Assembly: GCA_032622095.1 (NCBI GenBank)
Contig: CP136063.1
Span: 32,678,987 to 32,742,986, forward strand
Length of the DNA stretch: 64,000 nt
Direction of reading: 5' to 3'
Source: Siphonodentalium dalli
Lineage: Eukaryota; Mollusca; Scaphopoda; Gadilida; Siphonodentaliidae
A program made the translations under genes and the position numbers. Numbering within the stretch: the first letter of the stretch is position 1; each line of letters opens with the position of its first letter. The notes beneath the pieces are model-generated. The model worked only from the letters and a program-made list of their open reading frames with translations, was not told the origin of the DNA and searched no databases. Shown piece by piece: positions 44,075 to 56,837 of the stretch.

Positions 44075-44150
44075 ATGGAAACTTTGCGTGATGTTGTCCA
44101 GTGGTTAGAAGATCTTGACATGGGGGACGAAGTGATTCAAAAGTTTAAAG
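44075..44150 (+). CDS. first exon of SAM-domain (SAMD3-like) gene, copy 1
   Basis: Opens METLRDVVQWLEDLDMGDEV and ends at AAAG|GTAGGC, a plausible donor in phase 1. The W.L...G..E..I..FK pattern is the first helix pair of a sterile alpha motif domain, a protein-protein interaction module that sits at the extreme N terminus of SAMD3-type proteins. The exon is only 25 codons plus one base. The matching second half of the SAM domain was not found between here and 52833. A sense promoter lies directly upstream. The exon is duplicated intact at 45407. Confidence 0.6.
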
Positions 44151-45406
44151 GTAGGCTATATAATATATAATTATTATTAATTTTAACTTTGGAATTTGAT
44201 CTTGAAAATGAAAGTTGAATGAATGACGCGAATACAGGTAACATGAGAAGCGGTCCCGCGCGAAGTCTATCGTATACGAAGACGGCCCTATACACTATAC
44301 AGAAACATTGTTTAAAATCATTCTTTAAGACGGAGGTAAAGCGATAAAAAATTTCATTTTTCTCCCATAGCCAAGGCAAGGGTTTCCATGTTAAAATTTG
44401 AGACAAAATCCTGACTTCATAATTAATTGACTTTATGTCGATTTATGTCGATAAAACTGTCATTTTTCAAACTTTTAGGCTGAGACTTGGTGTATGTGCG
44501 TGGGATACATATATGTTCCTAAAATGACCGAGTATAGCGCGTAATTATGTTTTAGATGGAAGAAATTGAATTTGACATTTTCACAAAAACACGCCAATTT
44601 CGAATCCAGATGACCTACTTGCAGACGAGCGCTCGGTAATATTCATGCCAAGAAATACAGGCGTCAAACTCATCTTTTTGGAAGGTTAATCCGATGTACA
44701 CATATTGAAATAATCCTTCCAGAACACCTTCCAAGATATAGAAGAGTATTTTAATAGATTAGGACGCCAAAACAGTCGTAATGAAAGAATTAAAATGCAC
44801 ATCGCCTCCGCTTCGATTGTCACTGCGAGACCGCTATCGGCATTGGAATTCTAATGACGTCATTTGCGTTGCTTGCAAACCTTAACCCTTTCCATTCCCA
44901 ACGACATTTCAATTGGTTGAAATTAAAAAGTTATCAAGTTCTAGCTCAACCTGAATCTAGTTACCCAATTGGTAGAATTACATTAGCAGTACTTTTTAGT
45001 TTCATCAATTATAACTATAATTTTATTGACGATATGAGCTCAACCTCATAATATGAAACTGTTTATGGCGGTGTTATCCAATCGTGTGCTTTGATAATGA
45101 TTATACTTTTATTTTGCGATCAAACGTCAGTGCAGCTCAGCAGAAACGCATACACTGACAATATATTCGGTTTTTGTTGGTATTGATCAATACCCAATCT
45201 GATTCCTTGGGTATTGATCAATACCTAGGGATACATATATGGATTTGAACATATTCGTCAATACCAACTTCTGGTTTTGACTAAGTATTCAAGAGTTATA
45301 TGTGTCTGCGCGTGCGCAATGAATGGTATTTTATGCAGTGTCGCCATTTTTTTTAAAGCGCGGGCTTGGAAGTTATTCTGTAACGTTTCAACTAATTTGT
45401 CTGATA

Positions 45407-45482
45407 ATGGAAACTTTGCGTGATGTTGTCCAGTGGTTAGAAGATCTTGACATGGGGGACGAAGTGATTCAAAAGTTTAAAG
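45407..45482 (+). CDS. first exon of SAM-domain (SAMD3-like) gene, copy 2
   Basis: Identical in protein sequence to copy 1 and with the same donor. As the copy nearer to the downstream exons it may be the one used, although its YY1-like site is damaged. Which copy is transcribed cannot be told from sequence. Confidence 0.6.
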
Positions 45483-45764
45483 GTAGGCTATATAATATAT
45501 AATTATTATTAATTTTAACTTTGGAATTTGATATTGAAAATGAAAGTTGAATGAATGGCGCGAATACAGGTAACATGAGAAGCGGTCCCGCGCGAAGTTT
45601 ATCGTATACGAAGACGGCCCTATACACTATACAGAAACATTGTTTAAAATCATTATTTAAGACGGAGGTAAAGCGATAAAAAATTTCATTTTTCTCCCAT
45701 AGCCACGGCAAGGGTTTCGATGTTTAAATTTGAGACAAAATCCTGACTTCATAATTAATTGACA

Positions 45765-47490
45765 TACATTTTATTTTTAAAGATACACATCATATATTAC
45801 AGAGTATCATTATCATTGAATGTACCTTCATCGTAAGTACATGTACATTGTATTTCCTGACTCCTTCTAGGGATCATGTTCTAGGGATAAGGCATCGATT
45901 TTCGAAAAAACTGACACATAAAAATATCACACTCCAATTTCAAAACACATTAGGCCAAAAAAAAGATTGTTATGTATGTTTCCGTTAAGGCGACTGGTTT
46001 ACAAACCTGGCGACAACTTTTTAATGAAAATCGCAAAAATTCCCGACAGTTATCTTTTAGATATTTGACTTAAATATATAAAGGTATTGGAATTTGGATT
46101 CTCATTCCGGCGCACGTTCAACGTTTTTTATGTATCGTGTTGCGCAATTAGGGACAGCTTCGGTGTGCGGATTCCTACTTTTTGATTGGTGCAAAAGGCG
46201 ATTATCGCAATACTAGTATGTGAATGTGATAGGGGAAGAACTTGTGTATAACGTAACTATCACAAGTAGACTGTACTCTGGTATAAAATTTTAAACATAT
46301 CTTCGGCTTGTTTTATTTTATTTTTGTGGAAAGCAGTGAAACAAATAATAAATGGGGTGAAAAAATATATATAACGACAAATAGAATCAATTCAGCCATT
46401 TTCCTGTGAAAACAAGGACAGGAAAGCTACTAGTAGGTACAAAAATCAGGCCTGAAAATTAGAGGTGCCTTAATTATTAGATTCATAATCCGTCGTAGCA
46501 GCGTCAATAATCAACTATAATCGATTAATCGTACATAACAATTTTGCGATAAATTAAACTGGAAATATGACAAAGGTAACCTTGTCGTGACACCGGAAAT
46601 GGCAGTGTATAATTCCGTACAAAAATAACCACACATATTTCTGGTAAATTGGATCGCTGCACGTCAATAGGTACAACAAAAGTGGATTTAACGCCCATAT
46701 GCTGAAATAATAAACAGAATGTGCTATTTATATTTTGACGAAAATCAAATCGAGACGATTGACACTAAAACAGAAATTAATTAACAGTGGCCTAATAGGA
46801 ATAAGTGGGGAAAAATTGAGGCCTACTAGTACCTACGGGCCCTACTAGTATTTGTTTTCGGCTTGTAACCCAAACCAAATTTTTAATTTTCTTTGGCCTT
46901 AACCGCCAACGCTGCATGCGTCTTCAAATGGACGTCGTAATTTGGGACTGGTTATCTGCGACATCGCGGGCAGAATTGTTATAAATTACCTACTTTCAGT
47001 TTATTCCTCCCGGAAATCGAGCGCATTGCACCAAGTTTCGATCCGTTGAATCTTGTTGATGACATTTAGCACTTGTGATGTTTGTCTGTTTTCTGGGACC
47101 CCCTCCGTGAAGACAACTGTTGTGAATATGTTATGTTAGGCCTGTAATGATACGCTTGGTCACGATACGTTATGTATCGCGATACAGGGCTAACAATACG
47201 ATAAGTATCGCGATACGCAAAATTTGATCCCACGAGTAAATAGCTATTCAACACTTCAAATTCGCACAACTCTCAGGTTGATTTTTAGTTTACTGTCGGA
47301 CGACCATGATACAATCGTAAATGGAGGAATCGGGGCCCGCCGAGATCGTGGATAGTTTGTTCAAACGATTGCAATGTCACGTGCATTATGATATCGTAGG
47401 TTGTTCTAAAGCATGTGATTGACTACCCATGACTATTTCCAGCTACAATTTTACGTACACACGACTGCGATTACGTCACAAGTGGAAGTA
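45765..47490. other. intron, no exon recognised
   Basis: AT-rich. TGATACGCTTGGTCACGATACG near 47147 and GTATCGCGATAC motifs to 47220 look like the end of a decayed hAT-type element (compare 9042 and 55570), with no clear partner. I could not identify the missing SAM exon here. Confidence 0.45.
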
Positions 47491-47501
47491 ACCCAGGATA
47501 C

Positions 47502-48598
47502 TAGATATGGGTGGTACTCGGTATTTACCGTGCGGTATCGGTATCAGCGTAATACCGATTTACCGTACCGAATCAAAACTAAAAATACCGATTTTTCGGT
47601 ATTGAAATTATTCATGTGTTGCCAACTTGTGTGTCTTCATATTGAGTAAAGTTTCTCAGTAAACAGTTTTGATTTGGTACTTTAATTAAAATTAATCTCA
47701 GAATTATACAAATCCATCAGACCATCACGAAGAACCCGACTGGTAAAAAGCAGCCACTTGATAATAACTCAGCTGACCGTGTCGGTGACCTGTTATCAGT
47801 TTGACAGGCCTTGAGCGAGCAAAAGGAATACGCACTCGCATATGGTTGACCTAGTTATGGGCCCAACAATCAATGCAGTTGTTAGAATAGATACACGGTG
47901 TATCAAAGAAGCTGTGATGTAACGTATTGCTACATTGTAACGTGGTCAATGCCACACTGACTGTCACTGTGTAATGCCCAGGCGGTGGCAGTCCGTATAG
48001 CACGTGGCATTGGTGACTTCAAAGACACCGACAATGCAAGCGGCATTAACAGAAATAAGGTCCGATTTCATTTGTACAGTGAATCATAATCTACTTTCAC
48101 TTTCTAAAAATAGAACAGATCCATCAGTTGATTAAATTCTAAGATTTATTTCGCGTTGCGGCTATTTATAGGGAGTTGTGAATTGTGATCACTGATTACT
48201 ACTCACAATTCTATTCACTCGCGAAAATGTGACGAAATTGACACGTATAGATATTGTAGCCATGCAATGATGCAATCTCTTATTCTTTTCAAAAGGGATG
48301 CGACGGCGTGCTTGTAAATCATCAAACAGAAGTGTGAATATCACCTAATTGAATAATTGTGTAGGTCATTGTGTTGCCTCATTTAGCTGTTGTCACAAAT
48401 GTAGTAAATCCGTGGGCATATGACATATACATGCATATTGTTCAGTTAAAAACTTGAATTACCGCAATTTACCGGGAATCTCTGCTCTGGTTTTGTAATT
48501 TAATAGCAATACCGATTACCGTACCGATAACGCGGTAAATCGGCGAAAATTTACCGATACCGATACCGAGCTTGAAATTTCAATACCACCCATCTCTA
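47502..48598. mobile_element. non-autonomous hAT element, 1097 bp, perfect 8-bp target duplication
   Basis: Ends TAGATATGGGTGGTA and TACCACCCATCTCTA are inverted repeats with one mismatch. CAGGATAC flanks both sides exactly (47494-47501 and 48599-48606). The subterminal regions repeat TACCGAT/ATCGGTA many times, likely transposase-binding sites. The middle shows no transposase. Confidence 0.9.
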
Positions 48599-48806
48599 CA
48601 GGATACCCCACGATATCGCATCTAAAATCAAACAATGTCTGATATTATTTTTGACCTACGTTTTTTACGTGAGAATGCGCACTCCACCTTGCGGTTACTT
48701 CCTATGATGGAAATCTTTACGATCGTATCGTGTCGTCTGAAAGTACACTTAATGATAGTTTTTTTCTAATATTACATAGACTATATGTGTATTGTATTTA
48801 GCAGTA

Positions 48807-49160
48807 TCAGGGGCATATCCAGGCCGTTTTTTATACTGTTTACCGCCACCGGTTTGGGCACCCAAACTCAAAAAAAATAAATATATATTTTGTTTTCAAT
48901 TTAGTCCCAATTCATATCATAACAAGATATATAATGACAAAAGGCATTTAAGTTGACAAAAATGTTTTAACAGTTTGAATCAACTGTAAAAGTATGTTTG
49001 ACTTTATCTAGCTTTCAGCGGTTAAAACTTCATATAGTTTGAGTTCAGGTTTGTTATCATTCAGCCTTCAGATTTCAGTATTTCAATCAAAAACAATACA
49101 GTGACAATTTGATCAAATAAACCTGGTTATCAGGTGGGATCTCATAACACGAAATAACAA
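48807..49160. repeat. dispersed repeat with hAT-like CAGGGGCATATCCAGG end, copy 1
   Basis: Shares GTTTACCG...GGTTTGGGC, CCAATTCATATCATAACAAG, TTTATCTAGCTTTCA and GGTTTGTTATCATTCAGCCT in order with 50022-50440. The leading CAGGGGCATATCCAGG resembles a common hAT terminus. Confidence 0.8.
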
Positions 49161-49398
49161 AATAACATAGAGATTTATACCATAGTACTAAGGCCAAAAA
49201 AGGTTTTGGTTCTCAGGCCCGCCGCATTGAATAAAAAGGGCCGCATTAGGCCTTTTTATTGCAATACCTGATGTTATGACCAAAAAAAACTTACAAAAAA
49301 TAAATTTGAAAAACATGTCCATAGTAGATCCATACTAGTACAGTATACCCGTAGTAGATATTTGTTGAATATTAGTGTGCATTGAGTTCTAATATGTA

Positions 49399-49794
49399 CT
49401 CTTGAGTGCCTACTAAAAGTACAGGGTGGAATAATAGTACAGGTAGTAAAATGTCGCGTAACTGAATAATAGTACAGGGCGGAATAAACGTACAGACTGG
49501 AAATATTAGTACCATACATCCCAACAAAACGCACCATCTGACTGGTTTACTGATGCCATGGCCCATGTGACATAAATAGTTTCGATGGATAGCCAGGTCT
49601 GTGAATCTACAGTGTGCCGATCACTGTCAACAATCAGAGTTCATTTATCTATGAATAACACAATTTAAGATTGGTGAATTATTTCTTTTGGTTAATAATG
49701 TAATAAACGTACAGGACCATATAACGATCGTACAGGTGGGAATTTTACCTTGATTTTAATAATCGTACATGTATGTTTATTAGGCACTCAAGAG
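49399..49794. mobile_element. Tc1/mariner-like MITE with CTCTTGAGTGCCTA ends
   Basis: CTCTTGAGTGCCTACTAAA and TTTATTAGGCACTCAAGAG are inverted repeats flanked by TA on both sides. AATA(A/G)TCGTACA and AATAATAGTACAGG motifs recur inside. No ORF. Confidence 0.7.
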
Positions 49795-50021
49795 TAATGT
49801 GTTAAAAACTGACTTGTAGGCTTACAACATGAAGTAGATGACTACAATTAAGAAAATGATCAGCTGATCCTCATGCTCTTCATACAATTAGTCATTGTGA
49901 ACTAACTTTAAACACTAATTGTAAATTTGTAACTTTATACAATTGAAAGGCACAAGATTAAATTCAGGACCATGCACATATTATAATGGGGAGTATCAGT
50001 TTTCAGACAACAATAACAGTA

Positions 50022-50440
50022 CCGGTCAGGGACATATCCAGGCCATTTTTATACCGTTTACCGGTTTGGGCGCCCAAACGCCAGGCCCCCAAAAACAAAA
50101 CAATATTTACCGGTATTAAATCAAAAAACAAAAAATTCAATTCAGGTTCCAATTCATATCATAACAAGATATATATATTGACATAAGACATTTAAGTTTA
50201 CAAAAAGATTTAAGTTTAACAGTTGGAATCATACTGTAAAGTATGTTTGGCTTTATCTAGCTTTCATCTGTGAAAACTTCAAATAGTTTGAGTTCAGGTT
50301 TGTTATCATTCAGCCTTCAGACTTCAGTATTTCAATCAAACTCAAGTGAAATAACACAACACAGTACAGGAACAGTGAAAAAATTATCAAATCAACCTGG
50401 TTATCATGTGGGATCTCATAATAATCAGCCCTCTTAATTA
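50022..50440. repeat. dispersed repeat, copy 2 of 48807-49160
   Basis: Direct orientation, about 85% similar by eye, with a second TATCCAGGCC start. Two separate insertions or an old 1.2-kb duplication could explain the pair. Confidence 0.8.
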
Positions 50441-50444
50441 AGAT

Positions 50445-52832
50445 TGTTTTGCTTCGGCAATCCGCTACGGCAATAGTATGCCGTGGCCCAGTTTGCTTCA
50501 GCAAATTGCTTCGGCAATGCTGATTGCCGTAGCCAATTATGAAGGATGTATCATAATACCAAATGAATAATTAACATTAACAGCCGGTACTGGTATATTA
50601 TTTATGTGTCTCTCACTTGAAATTTAGAAAATAGCCTATTATACATGTACTAGTATGAATTAGATTGATGACAGTCTCATTTCAAGAAGGATAAGCATAA
50701 TCCATTAAACCAAAAGATATCTGACAATAACTTATAAGCATTTCCAATTCATACATATATAACAATTTCCAAAGTTAGGCTTGAGAAACTTGATGAAAGT
50801 GACCTCTCAGTAAAATTCAAAATACTGACTGAGAGTTTCCTGTTGTGTGAACTCTATCGATATTTTTAAGAATAATGTTTGATTGCCCCGAACTCAAGTT
50901 TCAATTTCTATTCATCTTCACCGTCCACCGGGGCGGGTTCTTTTAGAACGCAACTCATGGTACCAAAATTACTTTGCGTTGGTGATGGGGTGAACGGTGG
51001 GATTAATTTAAATATGTCATGTTGGTAACAATATCTAGCCGAAAATTCCTCAGACCTACAGACGAATGCGACGACATCGCTAAATGCACCTGACTATAAT
51101 AATGTTCTAGCGCATGCGCAAAACTTAAAACAATTACAAGCGTTGTTTATGCGGTGCAGAACTCCTGTAAACATCGATATACTAGCCCACCACTAATATA
51201 TATTATATTTTAGTTTGTATGGGCTCAAAATTTAATTAATTTATACACATTTACAACTATTTGATCGCCGTAACGGGAACGCATTGTACGACCAAGACAT
51301 CATTTGTGATTGCATGTATATCAACGTTTCCGGGACGCGTATAAACATTTGTTGTTTCCGCTATAGTGGCCAGTGTATTCAATCTCGTACTGAGGGTAAT
51401 ACTGGTCACGGTTAACCAGTTATGGTTTGGTTAATGCCCGTGGTCAACCAGTTAGGAAAAACCCCCAACTACAATTAACCCCGGTTTGATGGGTTTTGTG
51501 AGCATGATTTTCAGTTAATTAGTATAATGACTCATTGAATTAAATTTATGACTGCAAGTGATAGAAAATGGAATTATTATTTTGCATATTTGGACAGGCA
51601 AAAGCAAAGAAATTACCGTGATTCAGGACAAAATTAAATTACAGTTGGGGGAAAAATTATGGTGGGAGGTTTTGAACATGGGTCGGTTGGGTTAGCACAA
51701 ACACGGATAATTTTGTTTAGGCCTAAATTAATAATTACGAAAACCAGTTCTATTTCAAATCATATGTGCAGAAGTTAAAGTATGGCATACTACTTTCCAA
51801 GATGTTGTAAAAATCAGAAATTCCAAACAAAACCCGATACTTTATTATAACAGGTGTGTTCTGCATGTAGATTATCATTTGTAACACTATCCAATGCCAA
51901 TGTTGTAGGAGTTACAATACTTACACAATTCTGAAAAGATACACGTATGGTATGTCTCATGACGGCTGTTCTCTAAACGACTTAAAAAATAATTTTATTA
52001 CTTCTCTTAGACAATACAATGATTAATCTTCAGTTTCTTAATACGGAACAGACAATGTTCTTGTGACCAAATTAAGATATCTGAGACGGGTGCTAAAATC
52101 GGGGCGGGCGCTGATGAGAATCTAGGAATTGTTTTATGTTGGCCTAATGGACTGAATAAATAGGGTAGATTAAACCTTTTCCCCACTTTTTTTTCTCTCT
52201 ACATATTACAATTATTCCTATTATATATTAACAATATAGTACCACTCCCAACTTTTAACCCCCAAAATCCAACATACAATGTTGGTAAATACAGTGTATA
52301 AAAAAAACAATCAACCCTTTCATAAACCATTTTGTCTTCATCTGGAATAATACAGTTGTAATATGCAGAAGTAGGGAAAATTGAAGTCATATCATTATAC
52401 ACATGATTTATTGGACTTTTCACTCTCTTTTCCTCAAAATCAGATTACATTTTCAAACACAACAAACATGTTGATATTATTGCTACATGTATAGTCAAAG
52501 GTTAAAATCAATTCAAGTTACATGTTCAATTGCCATGAACTATATCAATTAGACTACATGACCCAATTGTAAAGAGTAAAAAGTTTATATGCGATGCACA
52601 ACAGTCTTTCTTAACTCCTTAAAAGAGGTTTGTAATAGACTTGAATAAATAACAGAACAAATTCTTAGTTCCACATTCCGGTTTTGGATAAAATGCAAAT
52701 AATAAGGTTGCTTGTGTGGAGTTTCGGAACCATGCATTTGGGCCAAAACAAATTGGTTACTATTCATCAAAAGCATATACTATACTATAACAGTGATGAT
52801 AAAGTGTTGATTATATCATAATTTTCATTTAG
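50445..52832. other. intron, no exon recognised
   Basis: GCTTCGGCAAT(C/T)CG(C)TACGGCAAT repeats near 50450-50545. GGTCGGTTGGGTTAGCACAA at 51681 matches a motif that recurs at 62270 and 62355. CTGGT(C)AACCA motifs invert around 51400-51460. No splice-flanked coding block recognised. Confidence 0.4.
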
Positions 52833-52920
52833 GTACCCATCCTGTCGACAATATGATGCTGTCATGTCATCACTACTGTCCAAATACCCATCCCTGAAGG
52901 ATGTTAACCCGGATACTAAT
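52833..52920 (+). CDS. internal exon of SAMD3-like gene
   Basis: A TTTTCATTTAG acceptor and a GTAAGT donor bound 88 bases that read YPSCRQYDAVMSSLLSKYPS then LKDVNPDTN. The pattern (RQY.AV...L..KYP.LKD) is characteristic of the middle region of SAMD3-like proteins of fish and invertebrates. The exon begins with the last base of a split codon and ends in phase 0, which fits the next exon exactly. Too short to appear as an ordinary ORF. Confidence 0.65.
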
Positions 52921-53111
52921 GTAAGTTAAATCAGTAATGCCTTAATTTGGTTGCCAACATACATCCATCCAGCCCATGAAATTGACTTTTTTCTTTTAAT
53001 GCATTTCTTTATAACTTGAAATCTACATTTTTTGGCGGCGATGTCTTTAATTTACCATAGCTAATGTTGAGGGCTGATCCAACGACAATTACTTTCGACA
53101 CTCAACTCGCT

Positions 53112-53800
53112 AGGGCTGGGCGATATTTCAATTTATCATATGACTCAATTATTATTTATGTTGGAAACTATATCATAAATCAATTTCATATCAATTACTA
53201 TTAATTCATATAACCCTCCGATAATTTGATTGATTTGTTGACAAAAAGTGTGTTCTGATTGGCTGAATCTCGCAATTAGATAGTGAAATATATAGTTTTG
53301 GACATTGTTATACGATAAATAGAATATGTTATTCGTATTTATCTAATAAAACATACGATATAATGTCACAAACTGAGAACAAAATAGCACACTATATCTT
53401 CGGGTACATATTATTTCTGCTAGTTCGCCAGGTGTAATTGGGCTTCCAGTGCAATGAAGTGACGTCACATTAACCTTTTGCTGCCGATGTCATATAGCTA
53501 TTTGGTGATTTGTGTGCGTTTTTGGACATCATAATCAATTTATAGGTGTCATATGATAAATAGAAATGTAATTCGTGTTTCTCTCATATGATATTTATGA
53601 AACTCGTCACGAATTTTCAGTTTTCTCGAGCCAGATGCTCGAGAAAACTGAAAATTCTTAGACCTGTTTCATAAATATCATATGAGAGAAACACTCATTT
53701 CATATCCTCTATATATTGGCTATAGTTGGTTTGTAAAAGAAAAACCATATTGAAACTGTGTGTAAAATAAAAATTCAATATATCGCAATCACAATTTTAT
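53112..53800. mobile_element. hAT-like MITE with central palindrome
   Basis: TAGGGCTGGGCGATATTTCA at the left is a common hAT terminus. The right AAATTCAATATATCGCAATC is an imperfect inverse. Near the centre, 29-bp outer arms (53575-53603, 53666-53694) and 20-bp inner arms (53611-53630, 53638-53657; GAATTTTCAGTTTTCTCGAG) pair perfectly. Target duplication not found. Confidence 0.5.
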
Positions 53801-54992
53801 AATCTCAAAAGACAGTTTTAAATTAAAATCCAATACTGAGTTGAATACTTGAGGGGACCACTGATTGAAAGCAGCCTTTATCGGTTGCTCCCAAGTCTCC
53901 GTTGTCTTTTATTGCAACCAATGACACAACAGTTGTATTTTGGGCCGAAGTAGAGTGAGTAATGGAGTATCTTTTTCCGATTCCAACCTTGTGATACTTC
54001 GTCCAAACTTTCCGACTCAGCGGTCGTCCTCTGTTGTTCAATTATATCTTAGAACTTGACTCTGGGAACGAATATGTCTCAATCCGTCTAGCGTTGACAT
54101 GTTAGTCTTCCTTGCCAAAAATTTTGACAAATAAACTCAATAACTGCAATATTGTTCAATGATTAATTATGATTATCTTTCCCCGTGTTCAAAAGTTAAT
54201 TTGTCTATGGGAGAACTTGGCTAGAGGAATGAGGCCATCAAAAGGACCTTCTGTCAGTATAGCGGAATCCCTGCATATACCGGTACGCAATGTACTTTAT
54301 AAAATTGAAACGAAAACCTAGAGTCAACTCTTTTAGTTCAAACCGAAACTGTAACCAAGTCAAAATTTCAAAACCACCCATCACTATTAACATGACAATC
54401 ACTGGCGAGATTAATTTTGATTGGAGGAATTGGCAGATTCTCATTTGCGTAGAAAAGTCTTTTTCATGTCAAAATATTGGCAGTTTTTGGCTGAAATGAT
54501 GCTAATTGTGAACAAATGTTTTTGCCAGAAATGGAAGTGCATTATGGCAAACCATGCGTTACCCCTTATGTACCTAACCCCGCTCAGGGCTACGTTCATT
54601 GTAATCTCACTTTGACACATCATTACTTCCAATGGACATCAAGTCCTGATTTACAACCAGAAATAACCGAATCAACATATGTATAACTGTCCAGAGAACG
54701 AGTTCAAATTACAATATGACATTGAATGAGTGTTCATATGGCCTATTTTATTCATTTCAAATTAAATATATTTGAAAGCAATTTCGATTATTCTGACATT
54801 TTACAATTAGTTTTGTTCATTTTTAAACTTACCAAACTTTACTTGTCTGCTCAAATTACCTTAAAACATTGGCTCCTGCCCATAAATTCAATCAGTTGTT
54901 GTGGGGACTTGGACACATATTTATTCTCTGTTCCCTCAGGCTCACATTTCTATTTTAAACAGATCATTATATCTGGCTAGCTACTAAATTAC
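53801..54992. other. intron; contains an element end at 54200-54275
   Basis: GGGAGAACTTGGCTAGAGGA and CAGTATAGCGGAATCCCTG match the right end of the 55000-56689 element, so a related truncated copy lies here. Nothing else recognised. Confidence 0.5.
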
Positions 54993-54999
54993 ATTTAAC

Positions 55000-56689
55000 C
55001 AGGGTTTCTGCTAGGGGGTAGGGGAATGGGGACAGTAGCTGTCAATGGGAAAAATCCAGGTAAAAGTAGCCTGTTTTACTCTTACTAGTAGCACTGGTTG
55101 AACTACTTTCGTTATATTTGCCAATAGAATCGTGGGAGGGTAGAAATGATAGATTGTTTTGTTCCAAGTGCCAAGTTATCAAACCTTATACATGTACCTG
55201 TAACTTTAAAACTAGTTAATTTATTAGATATAAATTAATTTTACAAAGTACATGTACAAAAACACCAGTAATTGGGATCCCGAGTTAAATGTGCTCGTTA
55301 ATGTTAAAAGACTCACTTTGGAAGACCCAGCAGTTATTTCGGATACACGTAATTGGAATATATTAAGGCTGATTACATATCTGACCGACGAGTATTTTTT
55401 GTGGGCAGTGGTAAGATGCCTTGATGCCCGGTGCGGCTACATAACCTGGTACTCACCGCAACGTAACAAACCAGCCTCAAAGGCATAGCATCTAGTGATA
55501 TCAGTTCGATCACTTCCTGTTTCAATTTAACAACGCGTTTAAAGTGTGTACACTCACAAGATATAAAATTAGGGGTGCCACGATTAATCGTATAATCAAT
55601 TAACCGTTGATAAAGCCGATAATCGATTACCATTTCCATAGCCGATTAATCTACGTTATTTATTTCGGACGTCGAAAGTTGTTGGATATTATTGAATACT
55701 TTGTTGTTTTACACAGTTTTATCTACAACGGAAGGATTAACAACCATTGATCGCGTATGAAACAGATTCCGACATGAGTACTACTGTACTACTAACTTAA
55801 TATGTTGCAAACAGTCCGCAGTTCCTTTGATGATGTGACATGGCTACTCTTCGGAACGATATATATTCTGCAAATTGGCAACACTAAGCTTTGAACTTAT
55901 GGCGAGTCGGCGACGTCGCATATATACTTGAAAGGCGGCACTATATCTTTGAAATATGCCGACTAGTACCGTGTTCAATGAAATGAACGCCACTAGCCTT
56001 GAATCTGATTGGACCAATAGTGAGCTAGCTGTGTGACATTCTCTGGAAAACACCGAACATCATCGATGTTCTCCGTGATGTTATTTGCGACTGCTTTGTT
56101 TGCATTATTATGCGGTGAATGCTGAATGAAACTCACTATTATCAAAATGCTTAATTTGTTGTAAGTCGTACAATTTGCAGGTGGGGACACATCTTTGTGA
56201 TTGTTATCCACGCTCTTGTTTTTCGATGGAATAGTTTCCCTTTTTAGGAACTGCCGACCATCCATTGTGCATTCCTACTTTCAATACATTGTGTTCATTG
56301 GTCATTTTTTAACAGTAAGATGTACTTATTAATGTAAATATTTCATCGGCCGATGTTTCAAACAACCAGCGACAGTGCAGTTAACCAGACCCAGCCAATG
56401 AGCCATATTACAGAATACTCCTACTGATGTTATTAGGTACTTAATCGCTTATAGTATATTATTGACGACCAAATATCGATTATCAAAATCAATAATCATG
56501 GCACCTCTATATGAAATAATTTACCTTTTAAAATTCCTTAGTACTATTCCAACAAAATTCAGAAGTTTTAAACATCGTTATACCTTTATAGACATGCAGT
56601 ATGTCCTGGGATATGGCAGGAGGGGAAAACTTGGCGAGGGGAACGGGGCCGTCAAGGGGGGCACCCCTGCCGGTATAGCAGAAACCCTG
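55000..56689. mobile_element. hAT-like element with another hAT nested inside
   Basis: Ends CAGGGTTTCTGCTA and TAGCAGAAACCCTG are perfect 14-bp inverted repeats. ATTTAAC flanks both sides (54993-54999, 56690-56696), seven of the eight bases expected for hAT. Without the nested insertion the element is about 750 bp. Confidence 0.85.
55570..56509. mobile_element. nested non-autonomous hAT element, 940 bp
   Basis: TAGGGGTGCCACGATTAAT and the inverse ATGGCACCTCTA mark the ends. The flanks TATAAAAT (55562-55569) and TATGAAAT (56510-56517) are 8-bp target duplications with one mismatch. ATTAATCG and CGATTA motifs cluster near both ends. The minus frames at 55844-56265 show no transposase motif. 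Confidence 0.85.
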
Positions 56690-56837
56690 ATTTAACACTA
56701 CTATGCATTCACATTCATGCACTGGTATAGGAATTTATTGGGTGTCATCAATAATGATGCAACGGTGGTCAGAGAATATTTAGGGAGAAAATTCTGATTC
56801 AGATTACCAAGGGACAGTCTACTTATCTTTCTTTCAG

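Larger units (their letters stand above)
43111..45764. repeat. recent 1.33-kb tandem segmental duplication
   Basis: Copy 1 43111-44442 and copy 2 44443-45764 are about 98% identical by eye; TTATGTCGATAAAACTGT starts both (43111, 44443). Each copy holds a dispersed repeat, a promoter and a 25-codon first exon. Differences include GCCGCCATTTTG versus GTCGCCATTTTT in the promoter. Confidence 0.95.

Noticed and set aside
47140-48760. A larger hAT element enclosing 47502-48598, suggested by GATACG motifs at 47147 and GATCGTATCGTG at 48720
   Set aside because: No matching terminal repeats or target duplication could be found for the outer pair.
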